DNA of 64,000 nt from Tolypothrix sp. NIES-4075. GTDB taxonomy: Bacteria > Cyanobacteriota > Cyanobacteriia > Cyanobacteriales > Nostocaceae. This document shows, in pieces, positions 8,369 to 17,486 of the stretch (the stretch's first letter is position 1; each line of letters starts with the position of its first letter). The DNA is taken from contig NZ_BDUC01000005.1 of the NCBI RefSeq assembly GCF_002218085.1, positions 124,001 to 188,000 of the forward strand. Reading direction: 5' to 3'. A program made the position numbers and the translations under genes. The notes under the pieces are model-generated. The model did no database searches. It worked only from the letters and a program-made list of their open reading frames with translations, and was not told the DNA's origin.

Positions 8369-8680
8369 ATGCCGATGGCAGTTGGAGTAATTGAAACTTT
8401 AGGTTTTCCAGGTGTGTTAGCAGCAGCAGATGCAATGGTGAAAGCTGCCGGCGTAACACTGGTATACTACGGTCTAGCGGAAAGCGCTCGCTTCGTAGTC
8501 GCAGTCAGGGGACACGTAGCTGAGGTGAAAACAGCGGTTGCAGCCGGAATCGCTGCTGGAGAGGAAGCTTACGGTGGTGAGGTAATCACCCACTACATCG
8601 TTCCCAACCCTCCGGAGAATGTGGAAAGCATTTTGCCCATCCACTTCACCGAAAAATCAGAACCATACCGTATCTTCTAA
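8369..8680 (+). CDS. ccmK3: Carboxysome shell protein CcmK3
   Basis: This 103-residue protein is a single BMC domain (GVIETLGFPGVLAAADAMVK, then a strand-rich core and a short C-terminal helix). It forms part of the hexameric facets of the beta-carboxysome shell. ATG 8369 has AGGAG 8 bases upstream. The central pore loop reads GLAESAR, not the charged-Gly-Ser-Gly/Ala-Arg loop of ordinary CcmK. CcmK3 proteins are known to have altered pores and to make mixed hexamers with CcmK4, which is encoded next door. No ccmLMNO genes are nearby, as is usual for this satellite pair. Confidence 0.9.
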   Translation: MPMAVGVIETLGFPGVLAAADAMVKAAGVTLVYYGLAESARFVVAVRGHVAEVKTAVAAGIAAGEEAYGGEVITHYIVPNPPENVESILPIHFTEKSEPYRIF

Positions 8681-8765
8681 CCAAGTTCGCCATCAAAATC
8701 GGTAGCGAACATTCGTACAATTATTGAGTAGCGCCACATACGTTTACTTATACAGGAGATCAATT

Positions 8766-9119
8766 ATGTCATCAGCACAGGCAGTTGGATCATTGGAAAC
8801 TAAGGGTTTTCCCGCTGTGCTAGCAGCAGCAGATGCAATGGTGAAAGCCGGTCGAGTCACCCTCGTCGGTTATATCAGAGTTGGTAGCGCTCGCTTTACA
8901 GTCAATATTCGCGGAGATGTTTCAGAAGTAAAAGCTGCTATGGCTGCTGGTGTTGATGCGGTCGAAAATGTTCATGGTGGTACTTTGGAATCTTGGGTAA
9001 TTATTCCTCGTCCCCATGAAAACGTTGAAGCCGTTTTGCCCATAGGCTACACAGAGCAAGTCCAAGAGTATCGCGAATCTGTTGAAAACCCGATTGTTAG
9101 GTCTTCTAACGGCAGATAG
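8766..9119 (+). CDS. ccmK4: Carboxysome shell protein CcmK4
   Basis: This 117-residue BMC-domain protein starts at ATG 8766, with AGGAG at about 8752-8757; a longer frame from 8724 lacks such a site. The sequence begins MSSAQAVGSLETKGFPAV, has a normal pore loop (RVGSARF), and carries a longer C-terminal tail (ESVENPIVRSSNGR) than CcmK3. It builds the carboxysome shell facets that pass bicarbonate and RuBP. It lies 85 bp after ccmK3 and is probably co-transcribed with it. Paired CcmK3/CcmK4 are thought to tune shell permeability. Confidence 0.92.
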   Translation: MSSAQAVGSLETKGFPAVLAAADAMVKAGRVTLVGYIRVGSARFTVNIRGDVSEVKAAMAAGVDAVENVHGGTLESWVIIPRPHENVEAVLPIGYTEQVQEYRESVENPIVRSSNGR

Positions 9120-9244
9120 AGTTATTTGTTAGTTGATAGTTGTTAATTGTTAGTTGGAGCGTTGGAGCGTTGAAGCGTTGGTTATTTTACTAACTGACGA
9201 CCAATTACCTTTTTCCCAATTACCAATTACCTTTTTCCCAATCT

Positions 9245-9976
9245 ATGTCCCGCGTCTCGATTATCATCCCCACTTTAAATGAGGCAAAGTGTCTGGGACG
9301 CACCTTGCGTCATCTCAGTTTACTCACACCCCCAGCTTGGGAGGTGCTGGTTGTGGATGGCGGTAGTTCTGACGAAACGATCGCCATTGCCCAAACAGCA
9401 GGTGTACAAGTAATTTCCGCTAAACAATGCGGACGCGCTGCCCAATCAAATCAAGGTGCAGAAGTCGCAACCGGAGAAATCCTCTGCTTTCTGCACGCAG
9501 ATACTTTGGTAAGCGACGACTTGGTAACAGTTATTGAGCAGACACTAGCAGACAAAACTGTTGTTGCTGGCGGTTTTATTTCCCTGATGGCAGGTGAAAT
9601 AACAACGCGCTGGGGAGTTTCACTGCACAACTGGCTGAAAACTTATTATGCACCGTTGCTTTTTCGCCCACATTTGTTTTTTCAAGGACTGCGCTTATTG
9701 TTTGGCGATCAAGTAATTTTCGCACGCCGCGCTGATTTCTGGGAATGTGGCGGTTTTGACAGCAATCTCCCAATTATGGAAGAAGCCGACTTGTGCATAA
9801 AAATAGTACGACGGGGAAAAATTCGCTTAGTAAATCGCATCGTCCAAAGTAGCGATCGCCGCGTCGCAAAATGGGGCTTTTTCAAAGCCACCGCAATATA
9901 TCTTTATATCGGCTTTCTGTGGGGTGTTGGTGTGTCCCCACAATACCTGAAGCAATTTTATAAAGACATTCGGTAA
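9245..9976 (+). CDS. Family 2 glycosyltransferase (TIGR04283-like)
   Basis: The 243-residue GT-A protein opens with VSIIIPTLNEAKCLGRTL, followed by VVDGGSSDET, AAQSNQGAEVATGEIL and the metal-binding HAD motif (FLHADT). A QVIFARRADFWECGGF acceptor-side segment and one hydrophobic C-terminal stretch (IYLYIGFLWGVGV) are visible. This matches the short family-2 transferases often associated with carotenoid or membrane-lipid glycosylation; the donor and acceptor are unknown. It is a single gene after a repeat-rich gap. Confidence 0.82.
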   Translation: MSRVSIIIPTLNEAKCLGRTLRHLSLLTPPAWEVLVVDGGSSDETIAIAQTAGVQVISAKQCGRAAQSNQGAEVATGEILCFLHADTLVSDDLVTVIEQTLADKTVVAGGFISLMAGEITTRWGVSLHNWLKTYYAPLLFRPHLFFQGLRLLFGDQVIFARRADFWECGGFDSNLPIMEEADLCIKIVRRGKIRLVNRIVQSSDRRVAKWGFFKATAIYLYIGFLWGVGVSPQYLKQFYKDIR

Positions 9977-10447
9977 AATACTTAGTTACTCTCCAACTAA
10001 ATAGTACTCTTATAGTTAGCAATAATTACTCATATAAAAATTAACAAAGTATTTAACTTCTGTTGAAGACACCAGAGGGAAGAAACTTATATAAGTTAAA
10101 TAGCGTCTGATTTAAGCATAATAATATTTACTTTTATAAAAATCTTTTGTTGCTCTGCTTGTCCAACCTTTTTAAAGTATCGATCCTGGGCAACAAAAAT
10201 ATATAACTTTACAAAACTTAAAACTTATTAAAAAGTGAGGAAAATAGCTAGAAGACATTGATTTCCGGCGATAGCAAACAAAAAGCAAAAACAGCAATCC
10301 GGAAAATACTGCATAACTTGAGTGATTCCAGACCTAATTAACAGAGGAAGTCGAAACAACGGCTTCGAGTGAATAATCACGCTCGATGTCCACCAAAGAC
10401 ATCATTCAATCAGGGGCAACTGCCAGTTAAAAATTTGAGTGGAATAA
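9977..10447. other. Intergenic leader upstream of hetZ
   Basis: This 471-bp AT-rich region has no credible ORF. In studied Nostocales hetZ has a long 5' region with a HetR-binding palindrome. I looked for a GAGGGGT...ACCCCTC-type palindrome here and did not find a clean copy. The region probably holds the hetZ promoter. Confidence 0.4.
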
Positions 10448-11635
10448 ATGGGGGTTGTGATGCAAACTTTAAAACAGGGTTTCGAGGAGCGCAATCTCGC
10501 TATGGCTTCAGAAGCAGAAAAACTGACGCTATATTGGCGGCAACGTTTGGCAGCAGAGTGTCCAGAACAAAGCGAAGCAAACAGAGAAAGTATTCTTTTT
10601 TGGCTTTTGGGAAATAACTCAAAACGCTTTGACTTACTTAATCCTAAAGAGTTAGATATCGCCAAACAAGCGATGGAATATCGCTATCGGATTTTATGCC
10701 AGCGCTACTTAGGAATGGCGCGAGAACGTGCTTATCGCAATTTAATCACTCGGCTAGGGAGTTTAGTGACATTACGGAATAAAATCCAGACTTGGATTTC
10801 TCTGAGTCGCGATCGCCAACGCAGCGTCGTAGATGTATTGCAAGAAGTACTCCAAGAATTACTGCAAAGCGATAACTACATGCAGCAGCAAATGGCTTGC
10901 ATCGCTGAGTTTACAACCGATGCCAGACTAAAGAATTCTTTGCTGTTTGCCAGCATGGAAGAATATTGCCTGCGACCAGTACGCAATCAACCGTTATTGG
11001 CTTACCGTTTCGTAAATTACTTGCGACGCACACAGCGTGGTGGTTTAACCCAAGTGCCGGGTAGTGATTTAATTAGACTAGTTTCCGAAGAAATTTTCAC
11101 AGACGACAACGACAACCGCGTTAACTTAGCCGATAATCAGGCGATCGCCGAATATCTTGAAGCACAACAACTAGAAGAACAGCAAGTACTGCGTCACGCA
11201 GTCAAGCAAGAATTTGAAACTTATCTCCAAGAGAATCTAGGGCAAGACGCAGTGCAGTGGTTGCGACTATATCTGCAAGGCAAATCCCAAGACGAAATTG
11301 CCAAAAAAATGAGTAAACCAATTAAGGAAATTTACCGATTACGCGAGAAAATTAGCTACCATGCCGTGCGTGTCTTTGCCGTCAAAAACAAACCGGAACT
11401 AGTAGATAACTGGCTAGAAATTTCCCTAGACGAACACAATTTGGGATTAACACCGCAGCAATGGCAGCAATTACAGTCAAAATTGACTTTAATTGAGCGG
11501 CAGCTATTGTCACTGCGAAAAGCAGGCAAATCCATCGAAGAAATCGCTCAACAGTTAAAACTCAAAACCCATCAGGTAATGGGCGAATGGAGTAAAATTT
11601 ATATCGCGGCTCAAAATTTAAGAACTCAGGAGTAA
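10448..11635 (+). CDS. hetZ: Heterocyst differentiation regulator HetZ
   Basis: The 395-residue protein shows typical HetZ stretches: MASEAEKLTLYW, YLGMARERAYRNLITRLGSL, SLSRDRQRSVVDVLQEV, EEYCLRPVRNQPLL and YRLREKISYHAVRVFA. A C-terminal helix-turn-helix-like region (about 270-330, with SQDEIAKKMSKPIKEIYRLREK) fits DNA binding. HetZ acts early in heterocyst formation alongside HetR and is needed for proper hetP and hetR expression. Start codons at 10448 and 10460 are both possible. patU follows in the same direction, as in other heterocyst formers. Confidence 0.92.
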   Translation: MGVVMQTLKQGFEERNLAMASEAEKLTLYWRQRLAAECPEQSEANRESILFWLLGNNSKRFDLLNPKELDIAKQAMEYRYRILCQRYLGMARERAYRNLITRLGSLVTLRNKIQTWISLSRDRQRSVVDVLQEVLQELLQSDNYMQQQMACIAEFTTDARLKNSLLFASMEEYCLRPVRNQPLLAYRFVNYLRRTQRGGLTQVPGSDLIRLVSEEIFTDDNDNRVNLADNQAIAEYLEAQQLEEQQVLRHAVKQEFETYLQENLGQDAVQWLRLYLQGKSQDEIAKKMSKPIKEIYRLREKISYHAVRVFAVKNKPELVDNWLEISLDEHNLGLTPQQWQQLQSKLTLIERQLLSLRKAGKSIEEIAQQLKLKTHQVMGEWSKIYIAAQNLRTQE

Positions 11636-11884
11636 CCAGAAGACCCGCTTGGTGGTGTGCAGTCAAGGAAGCGCTTTGAGGACACCTCCCATCCCACACA
11701 CAAAACACGACGACTATCAATATTGGACGTTGGATTTGGGATTCACCCCAATCCACAATCCCAAATAAACTTTCTATATATTTGTAGTTAATTTAACTTT
11801 TATCACCCGAAAAAGTAAGTCTATTTACTACCAAATAATTGAGAGGCAGAATACGATATAAGGAAACATCAAGCAATCAAACCT

Positions 11885-13057
11885 ATGTTGTCTTCACAGG
11901 GCAAACCAAGTGATAACGAAGCAATTGGTAATCAACTGTTAACCGCTACTCCAAGCCAGTCGCTGCACGAACGCCAGCAAATATTTGAGCTAATAGAGCG
12001 TATCTTGTCCTTTGAAGCTTGCTTATATCATCAAATTTTGCCATATACCATAGAAGATAACAAATTGTTACTGGGCATGGTTAATCTAGAAGATACTGTG
12101 GCGCTAGATTACGTTGGTAACATTTTGTCTTATATTAACTGCACAATGGTGACAGTAGCGATCGCCCCCGACACCCACCGCAACATACTCTCAGCCTACC
12201 TCAACTACAAAAATACATCCCAGCCAGTAGCCAACGTTGCTCAAGAACAAAGCGCAGCAAAAGTTGCCGATTCGCTTGCGTCAAAGCCAGAGACATCTAC
12301 TGTAGCCCAGACAAAACCCTCGGAAAATTCTTTTCAACAAGCAGATTCTCCTGCTGTGCTGGATCTGGATAATTTGTCTAAAGCGACCATCCTTTTTACT
12401 AACGCAGACAAAAAGACACAGGAAAATACTTCCGAAGAGCGATCGCTCTTAGGTTTACCTGTATTACTCATACCAGTTCCCGATTTATTACTGCCTGTTG
12501 AACAGCTAGCAACACTACAACCCAAGAAATTACTAGCAGAATTACTAGGTCGAGTTCTAGCCGGGGGAATTGGTCGTTTGTATTTGGAAAGACAACCATA
12601 CGAAGGCAGAATACTCTGGAGTGATAATGGAGTCTTGCAATCCGTCTTAGAAAAACTTCCTCTCTCTGTTTTTCAGGGAGTACTTAATGAATTAAAGCGA
12701 CTAACAAACCTGCCTGTAACTACATTTGCAGAAGCAAAACAGGTAGAGAAAGAATGCTTGTATCAAGAAAACCGTTTGTTATTACGCTTGCGAGTGATGC
12801 CGGGAATGTACGGCGAAGAAGCCACACTACAAGTACTCCGGGGAGCTGCCTTAAAATTCCATCAACAACAACAGTTGACACGTCTCAGCCGCGATGCTAT
12901 AGGAATTTCCCAACAACTCAGTCACAAATTGCACGAACTGCAACAACGGCTAGTCTTGAATCGCAACACCAACCCCGGACAATTAGAAGCTTTCATGACA
13001 CTGAATCGACTCTTGGATGATTTAGACAATCAAATCAAAATACTCACAGATGCTTGA
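11885..13057 (+). CDS. patU: Heterocyst pattern protein PatU (intact, single ORF)
   Basis: This 390-residue gene follows hetZ. The N-terminal ~110 residues (ERQQIFELIERILSFEACLY, MVNLEDTVALDYVGNI, YINCTMVTVAI) resemble the type II secretion/PilB N-terminal domain. A low-complexity linker runs about 115-185. The C-terminal region contains LLAELLGRVLAGGIGRLYLE and a helical tail. In Nostoc sp. PCC 7120 the gene is split into patU5 and patU3; here it is uninterrupted. PatU modulates heterocyst patterning together with HetZ. The identity rests on synteny and sequence style. Confidence 0.82.
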   Translation: MLSSQGKPSDNEAIGNQLLTATPSQSLHERQQIFELIERILSFEACLYHQILPYTIEDNKLLLGMVNLEDTVALDYVGNILSYINCTMVTVAIAPDTHRNILSAYLNYKNTSQPVANVAQEQSAAKVADSLASKPETSTVAQTKPSENSFQQADSPAVLDLDNLSKATILFTNADKKTQENTSEERSLLGLPVLLIPVPDLLLPVEQLATLQPKKLLAELLGRVLAGGIGRLYLERQPYEGRILWSDNGVLQSVLEKLPLSVFQGVLNELKRLTNLPVTTFAEAKQVEKECLYQENRLLLRLRVMPGMYGEEATLQVLRGAALKFHQQQQLTRLSRDAIGISQQLSHKLHELQQRLVLNRNTNPGQLEAFMTLNRLLDDLDNQIKILTDA

Positions 13058-13275
13058 CTACCGATAAAAAACAAATAAAAATCTGTCAGTAAAACCGCTG
13101 ATTTCGCTGTGATAGTTATTGTGTTGTAATGGAACCTTAGACCGATCGCCTGAAGAGGTTGCGGTTGAATATCAAGAAAATTTTGATACCGTATTTTTCT
13201 AAAGATTACGGTTTTTAAAACGTATAGTAACAAATCTAATTTTCTGCTCTTAAATCCATTTTTTGCAGATATTTC

Positions 13276-13959
13276 ATGCAGACTGAGATTTTTAGTGAAA
13301 CTTTCCCCCTAATGAGTACAGCCAATCCACAAACTTTAGAATGGCTGCTCAACGTTGCAATCGACCACGAATACCCAGCAGGACGAGCCGTTTTAATGGA
13401 AGATGCTTGGGGGAACGCGGTTTACTTCGTGGTTTCTGGTTGGGTCAAAGTGCGGCGCACGCGCAGCGAAGATTCTGTTGCTTTAGCAATTTTAGGACAG
13501 GGTGATTTTTTTGGCGAAATGGCAATTTTGGATGAGTCTCCCCGCTCAACCGATGTGGTTGCTCTTTCCCCTGTGAAATTACTGAGCATCTCCAGAGAGC
13601 GCTTTATTCAAATATTGTTTAAAGACCCGCAGTTGCATCACCGAATGCTGCAATTGATGGTGCGACGATTGCGGCAAGTTAATTTACGTTTGCAAATGCG
13701 GTCTTCACCACCAGCAGTTAAACTCGCTCAAACTCTAGTTAGTTTGGGCGAAAGTTATGGTCAGGAATCAGAAAAAGGAAAGGAAATTTTTAATATTCCT
13801 TACAAAGATTTAGCAGAAGTTACAGAAATTGGTGTCGAAGAAACCACCAAAATCATGGAAAAGCTTGATGAAAAAGGTTGGATCAAAATTGACAACGCTA
13901 ATCAGGTAGTTTATCTGGTTAACTTCAAACAATTGATAAATTTGGCTGGCAAAGTTTAA
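13276..13959 (+). CDS. Crp/Fnr-family transcription regulator
   Basis: The 227-residue protein has an N-terminal cyclic-nucleotide-binding domain (about 12-130) with the phosphate-binding cassette FGEMAILDESPRSTDV, whose Glu, Arg and Ser-Thr favour real cAMP or cGMP binding. A dimerisation helix (about 115-150) follows. The C-terminal winged helix includes IPYKDLAEVTEIGVEETTKI as recognition region. It probably senses cAMP and binds DNA. It follows patU in the same direction after 218 bp, so it may have its own promoter. Confidence 0.88.
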   Translation: MQTEIFSETFPLMSTANPQTLEWLLNVAIDHEYPAGRAVLMEDAWGNAVYFVVSGWVKVRRTRSEDSVALAILGQGDFFGEMAILDESPRSTDVVALSPVKLLSISRERFIQILFKDPQLHHRMLQLMVRRLRQVNLRLQMRSSPPAVKLAQTLVSLGESYGQESEKGKEIFNIPYKDLAEVTEIGVEETTKIMEKLDEKGWIKIDNANQVVYLVNFKQLINLAGKV

Positions 13960-14193
13960 TTAGTTATATCATTTGCCGAAAATCATGATAAATATCAATT
14001 GGTTGTAGCGCTAGTAGGGTGTGTTAGGAGGACAGTACGGCACCGGCTTAGAACTAGATTGCGGTGCGTTACTTCGCGATCGCACCCTACGCTCGGAAAG
14101 TCAGTAATTATGAGTTCTGAGTTAGGAATTATGAGTTATAAGTTAAATTTAACCCTAAATTCCTCGCTCCTACCTCTTAACTTCTAACTACAG

Positions 14194-15972
14194 ATGAGTC
14201 ACGCAACAGCACCTCGCACCGACACCCGCATCCAAGAAGCCGTGCCGACAATTCATTATCAGGTGGCAATGCCTCAACCAGAAACGCATTTGTTTGAGGT
14301 AACTTTGCATTTAGCAAATTACCCATTGCCGATTTTGGATTTAAAACTACCTGTGTGGACTCCAGGTTCTTACTTGGTGAGAGAATACGCCAAACAGTTA
14401 CAGGATTTTGCCGCTTTTTCGGACGCGGAGTCTTTACCTTGGCGGAAAATCAGTAAAAATCACTGGCAAGTAGAGACAAAGAATGTTTCAAAATTAACCG
14501 TGAGTTACCGCATTTTTGCGAATGAGCTATCAGTGCGGACAAATCATTTAGATGCAACTCACGGCTATTTTAACGGTGCTGCGTTGTTTTTTAGAATCCC
14601 AGGTTGGGAAAAGCAATTAATTCGCGTTTCTATCGTACCACCGCACCCAGAATGGCAGGTAACTACAGCATTACCCGCAGATGAACAAGCCAATACTTTT
14701 CTAGCTGACGATTTTGATACGCTTGTAGACAACCCCTTTGAAATTGGTTGCCATCAGTTATATCACTTTGAGGTATTGGGAAAACCCCATGAATTGGCAA
14801 TTTGGGGACAAGGTAATTTGCAACCACAACGGATGATTTCTGATATCACGAAAATTATCCAAGTCGAAGCGCAAATGTTTGGCGGTTTGCCTTATGAAAG
14901 ATATCTGTTTCTACTACATTTATTTTCTCAAGCTTACGGTGGTTTGGAGCATAAAAACTGTTGCTCTTTAATTTACCAGCGCTTTGGATTTCGCGCTGAA
15001 GATAAATACGATCGCTTTATGCAATTGGTGGCACACGAGTTTTTTCACTTGTGGAATGTCAAGCGCATTCGCCCGAAAGCACTGGAAGTTTTTGATTACG
15101 ACCAAGAAAATTATACACCGTCTTTATGGTTTTCTGAAGGAACGACCAGTTATTATGATTTGCTGATTCCTTTACGGGCGGGCATTTACGATGCTCAAAC
15201 ATTTTTAAGCAACTTGAGCAAGGAAATTACTAAGTACGAAAAAACACCTGGACGCAAAGTGCAGCCGCTTTCGGAGTCGAGTTTTGATGCTTGGATTAAA
15301 CTTTATCGCCAAGATGCCAATAGTGGCAATTCTCAAATTTCCTACTATTTAAAAGGGGAAATGGTATCTTTGTTGCTAGATTTGCTGATTCGTTCCCAGC
15401 ATAACAATCAACGCTCTTTTGATGATGTCATGCTGAAAATGTGGCAGCAATTTGGCTTCGATGAAATCGGCTTTACTCCCGAACAGTTACAGTCAGTAAT
15501 TGAGTCTGTAGCAGAAATGGATTTAGCTGATTTCTTTGGGCGCTACATTGATAATACTGAAGATTTGCCTTTCAACGAGTATTTACAACCTTTTGGCTTG
15601 GAGTTAGTTGCAGAAAACGAAGAAGAACCTTATTTGGGTGTGAAAGCAAGTGCTGAAAACGGAAAAGAAATAATTAAGTTTGTCGAAGCTAGTTCACCTG
15701 CACAAATAGCGGGAATCGATGCAGGTGATGAGTTGTTGGCAATTGATAAAATGAAGGTGACAGCAAGTGGGTTAAGCGATCGCTTAAAAGATTATCAACC
15801 CAACGACACCATCCAAGTTACAGTTTTCCACCAAGACGAACTGCGTACTTATTCTGTCACCCTAGCTTCACCACGTCCAACACGCTATCAAGTTAAACCT
15901 GTTGCCGATCCTTCGCCAATACAGCAAGAAAACTTAACAGGGTGGTTAGGCGCGTCAGTTTCATCTCTGTAA
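14194..15972 (+). CDS. M61 family metallopeptidase with PDZ domain
   Basis: This 592-residue protein follows the M61 (glycyl aminopeptidase-like) layout. It has an N-terminal beta domain (about 15-190), a gluzincin domain with H281-EFF-H285 as zinc motif and a downstream Glu about 315 (WFSEGTTSYYD), and a C-terminal PDZ domain (about 480-560, PYLGVKAS then SPAQIAGIDAGDELLAI). It removes N-terminal residues, and members of the family prefer Gly or Ala. No signal peptide is seen, so it is probably cytoplasmic. It is convergent with comB across a strong shared terminator. Confidence 0.9.
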   Translation: MSHATAPRTDTRIQEAVPTIHYQVAMPQPETHLFEVTLHLANYPLPILDLKLPVWTPGSYLVREYAKQLQDFAAFSDAESLPWRKISKNHWQVETKNVSKLTVSYRIFANELSVRTNHLDATHGYFNGAALFFRIPGWEKQLIRVSIVPPHPEWQVTTALPADEQANTFLADDFDTLVDNPFEIGCHQLYHFEVLGKPHELAIWGQGNLQPQRMISDITKIIQVEAQMFGGLPYERYLFLLHLFSQAYGGLEHKNCCSLIYQRFGFRAEDKYDRFMQLVAHEFFHLWNVKRIRPKALEVFDYDQENYTPSLWFSEGTTSYYDLLIPLRAGIYDAQTFLSNLSKEITKYEKTPGRKVQPLSESSFDAWIKLYRQDANSGNSQISYYLKGEMVSLLLDLLIRSQHNNQRSFDDVMLKMWQQFGFDEIGFTPEQLQSVIESVAEMDLADFFGRYIDNTEDLPFNEYLQPFGLELVAENEEEPYLGVKASAENGKEIIKFVEASSPAQIAGIDAGDELLAIDKMKVTASGLSDRLKDYQPNDTIQVTVFHQDELRTYSVTLASPRPTRYQVKPVADPSPIQQENLTGWLGASVSSL

Positions 15973-15977
15973 AATGT

Positions 15978-16024
15978 AAAAGGCAAAAAGAAAGAGAATT
16001 GTTTGGTTCTTTCTTTTGCCTTTT
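15978..16024. terminator. Bidirectional terminator between M61 peptidase and comB
   Basis: The arms AAAGGCAAAAAGAAAGA (from 15978) and TCTTTCTTTTGCCTTT (to 16024) pair almost perfectly around a short loop. A-rich and T-rich flanks suit termination on both strands, and the right arm runs into the comB stop codon. Confidence 0.8.
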
Positions 16025-16754
16025 AACTTTTCAAAACTCCTGGTTCTCGTTGCATGGGCAAAACATCTAAAATATCGGTTTGCGAACAATATTTCAGGTC
16101 TTCCTGACAATTAAGACGTAACAATCGCTGACCGTGACTGCAAGCGTGAAAAAGTCCTAATAAGTTATCTTGCCATTGAGAATAAAGAGCGATCGCACTA
16201 ACTACTTCATCATTACCAGCTAATTCCTCTAGAGGGAAGTTGGTTTCTTGTACAACACTGTGGGCGATCGCCCCCGCACAAGCTGTATCCTCTAAAGAAA
16301 AACTGCCTTCCCAACCTGAACCAACAATCCAAACTGTTTCTGGTTGCTTTTCTATGAGATATCGCACCACCGCAGCCCGGTTGATAAAAGCTGCGGTTAT
16401 GACAGTTGCTGCATCTTGGACTCGTTGTAAGGCGCGAGTGCCATTCGTGGTACTAATAAATAAGCGTCGCCCATGCACTAATTCTGGTGTACAGTCGAGA
16501 GGTGAGTTACCCAGTTCAAAACCAGGAACTTTCCCACCACCGCGTTCTCCAGCTCGCAACCGTTTTTCGGGGAGCCAAGATTCGCTAACATGCATAAGTT
16601 TTTCTAAATCGCTGAAGACTTGGATAGCTTCGCCTCCAGCTGCCAATACAGTCGCCATTGTGCTGGTTGCTCGCAATACATCAACTGCGATCGCACAGTC
16701 TGGCGCTTTATCCGCTGGAGTCAATTCCGGAGTGTGGTAAACGAATAGCTTCAC
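16023..16754 (-). CDS. comB: 2-phosphosulfolactate phosphatase ComB
   Basis: The 243-residue protein matches the ComB family: AIAVDVLRATSTMATVLAAG, RAGERGGGKVPGFELGNSP, STTNGTRALQ and GSGWEGSFSLEDTACAG are conserved blocks. ComB is a Mg-dependent phosphatase that converts 2-phosphosulfolactate to sulfolactate in coenzyme M synthesis. In cyanobacteria, which do not make coenzyme M, the physiological substrate is uncertain. The start is GTG 16754. It ends inside a terminator shared with the M61 gene. Confidence 0.88.
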   Translation of the reverse strand: MKLFVYHTPELTPADKAPDCAIAVDVLRATSTMATVLAAGGEAIQVFSDLEKLMHVSESWLPEKRLRAGERGGGKVPGFELGNSPLDCTPELVHGRRLFISTTNGTRALQRVQDAATVITAAFINRAAVVRYLIEKQPETVWIVGSGWEGSFSLEDTACAGAIAHSVVQETNFPLEELAGNDEVVSAIALYSQWQDNLLGLFHACSHGQRLLRLNCQEDLKYCSQTDILDVLPMQREPGVLKS

Positions 16755-17066
16755 GTGCTGGATACACCTAGTCCTATACTACTGCCGCAAATAATATCTT
16801 ACCCAGATGCTGTCACTAAACAATAGCTTTATGCTAGTGGGTTCTTGATGTGTCAACCCAGAGTATGCTCTATCCATGAATCAAAGAAGATTGAAATCTT
16901 GCCCGTCTTCAATAGGCAATTTCTCCTATTTGAACGCTGCATGGGAAATCAACGTGTAATCTGAATAGAAGGACAGACTTTATTAATGTACCACTAACAA
17001 TCCCAGGAATAGCTCTGCACTTCACGCTCCCACTCCCCCCATCCCCAATCGAAAATCAATTTTTTT
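16755..17066. other. Intergenic region between comB and blaI-like gene
   Basis: This ~310-bp region lies between divergent genes. It contains no convincing ORF or RNA. Promoters for both sides probably lie here. A short C-rich tract precedes the downstream start. Confidence 0.3.
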
Positions 17067-17486
17067 ATGGCACCTTTACCTGAATACCGCCCCAAACAAC
17101 TGTCTTTAGGTCCTCTGGAAGCAGAAATTTTGCATATCATCTGGGAACTGAGTTCAGTTACAGTTAAAGATGTACACGATCGCATTCTTACTGACCCCAA
17201 CCGCGAATTAGCTTATACTTCCGTGACAACCGTATTGCGTCGCCTTACCGATAAAGGTTGGCTAACCTGCGACAAAAGAGGACGAGCATTTTATTGGCGT
17301 CCGTTGATTACCAAACAGCAAGCTGAGGTAATTAAAGCACACGAGCAGTTACAGCGATTTCTCGCGGTGGGTAATCCCGATGTAATTGCTGCTTTTGCAG
17401 ATAGTTTAGATGAAGCTGCCAGCGAACAAATACAAGCGATCGCCAAACGCATTCAAGCTGCACGCCAAGCCAGGGAGGAACAATAA
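17067..17486 (+). CDS. BlaI/MecI/CopY-family transcription repressor
   Basis: The 139-residue protein has a winged helix with LSLGPLEAEILHIIWELSSV, a VKDVHDRI turn and the recognition part SVTTVLRRLTDKGWL, then a helical dimerisation tail. Family members are repressors that are cut or released by a partner BlaR1/M56 membrane protease. The next gene encodes such a protease with a TAATG stop-start overlap, so the two form one operon. No obvious target gene such as a beta-lactamase lies downstream. Confidence 0.88.
   Translation: MAPLPEYRPKQLSLGPLEAEILHIIWELSSVTVKDVHDRILTDPNRELAYTSVTTVLRRLTDKGWLTCDKRGRAFYWRPLITKQQAEVIKAHEQLQRFLAVGNPDVIAAFADSLDEAASEQIQAIAKRIQAARQAREEQ

Noticed and set aside
9977..10447. 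HetR-binding palindrome upstream of hetZ
   Set aside because: I expected one from knowledge of hetZ promoters but found no clean GAGGGGT/ACCCCTC pair by eye.
13999..14187. 62-codon plus-strand frame before the M61 gene
   Set aside because: It is composed of repeat sequences such as GAGTTCTGAGTTAGGAATT and shows no protein-like features.
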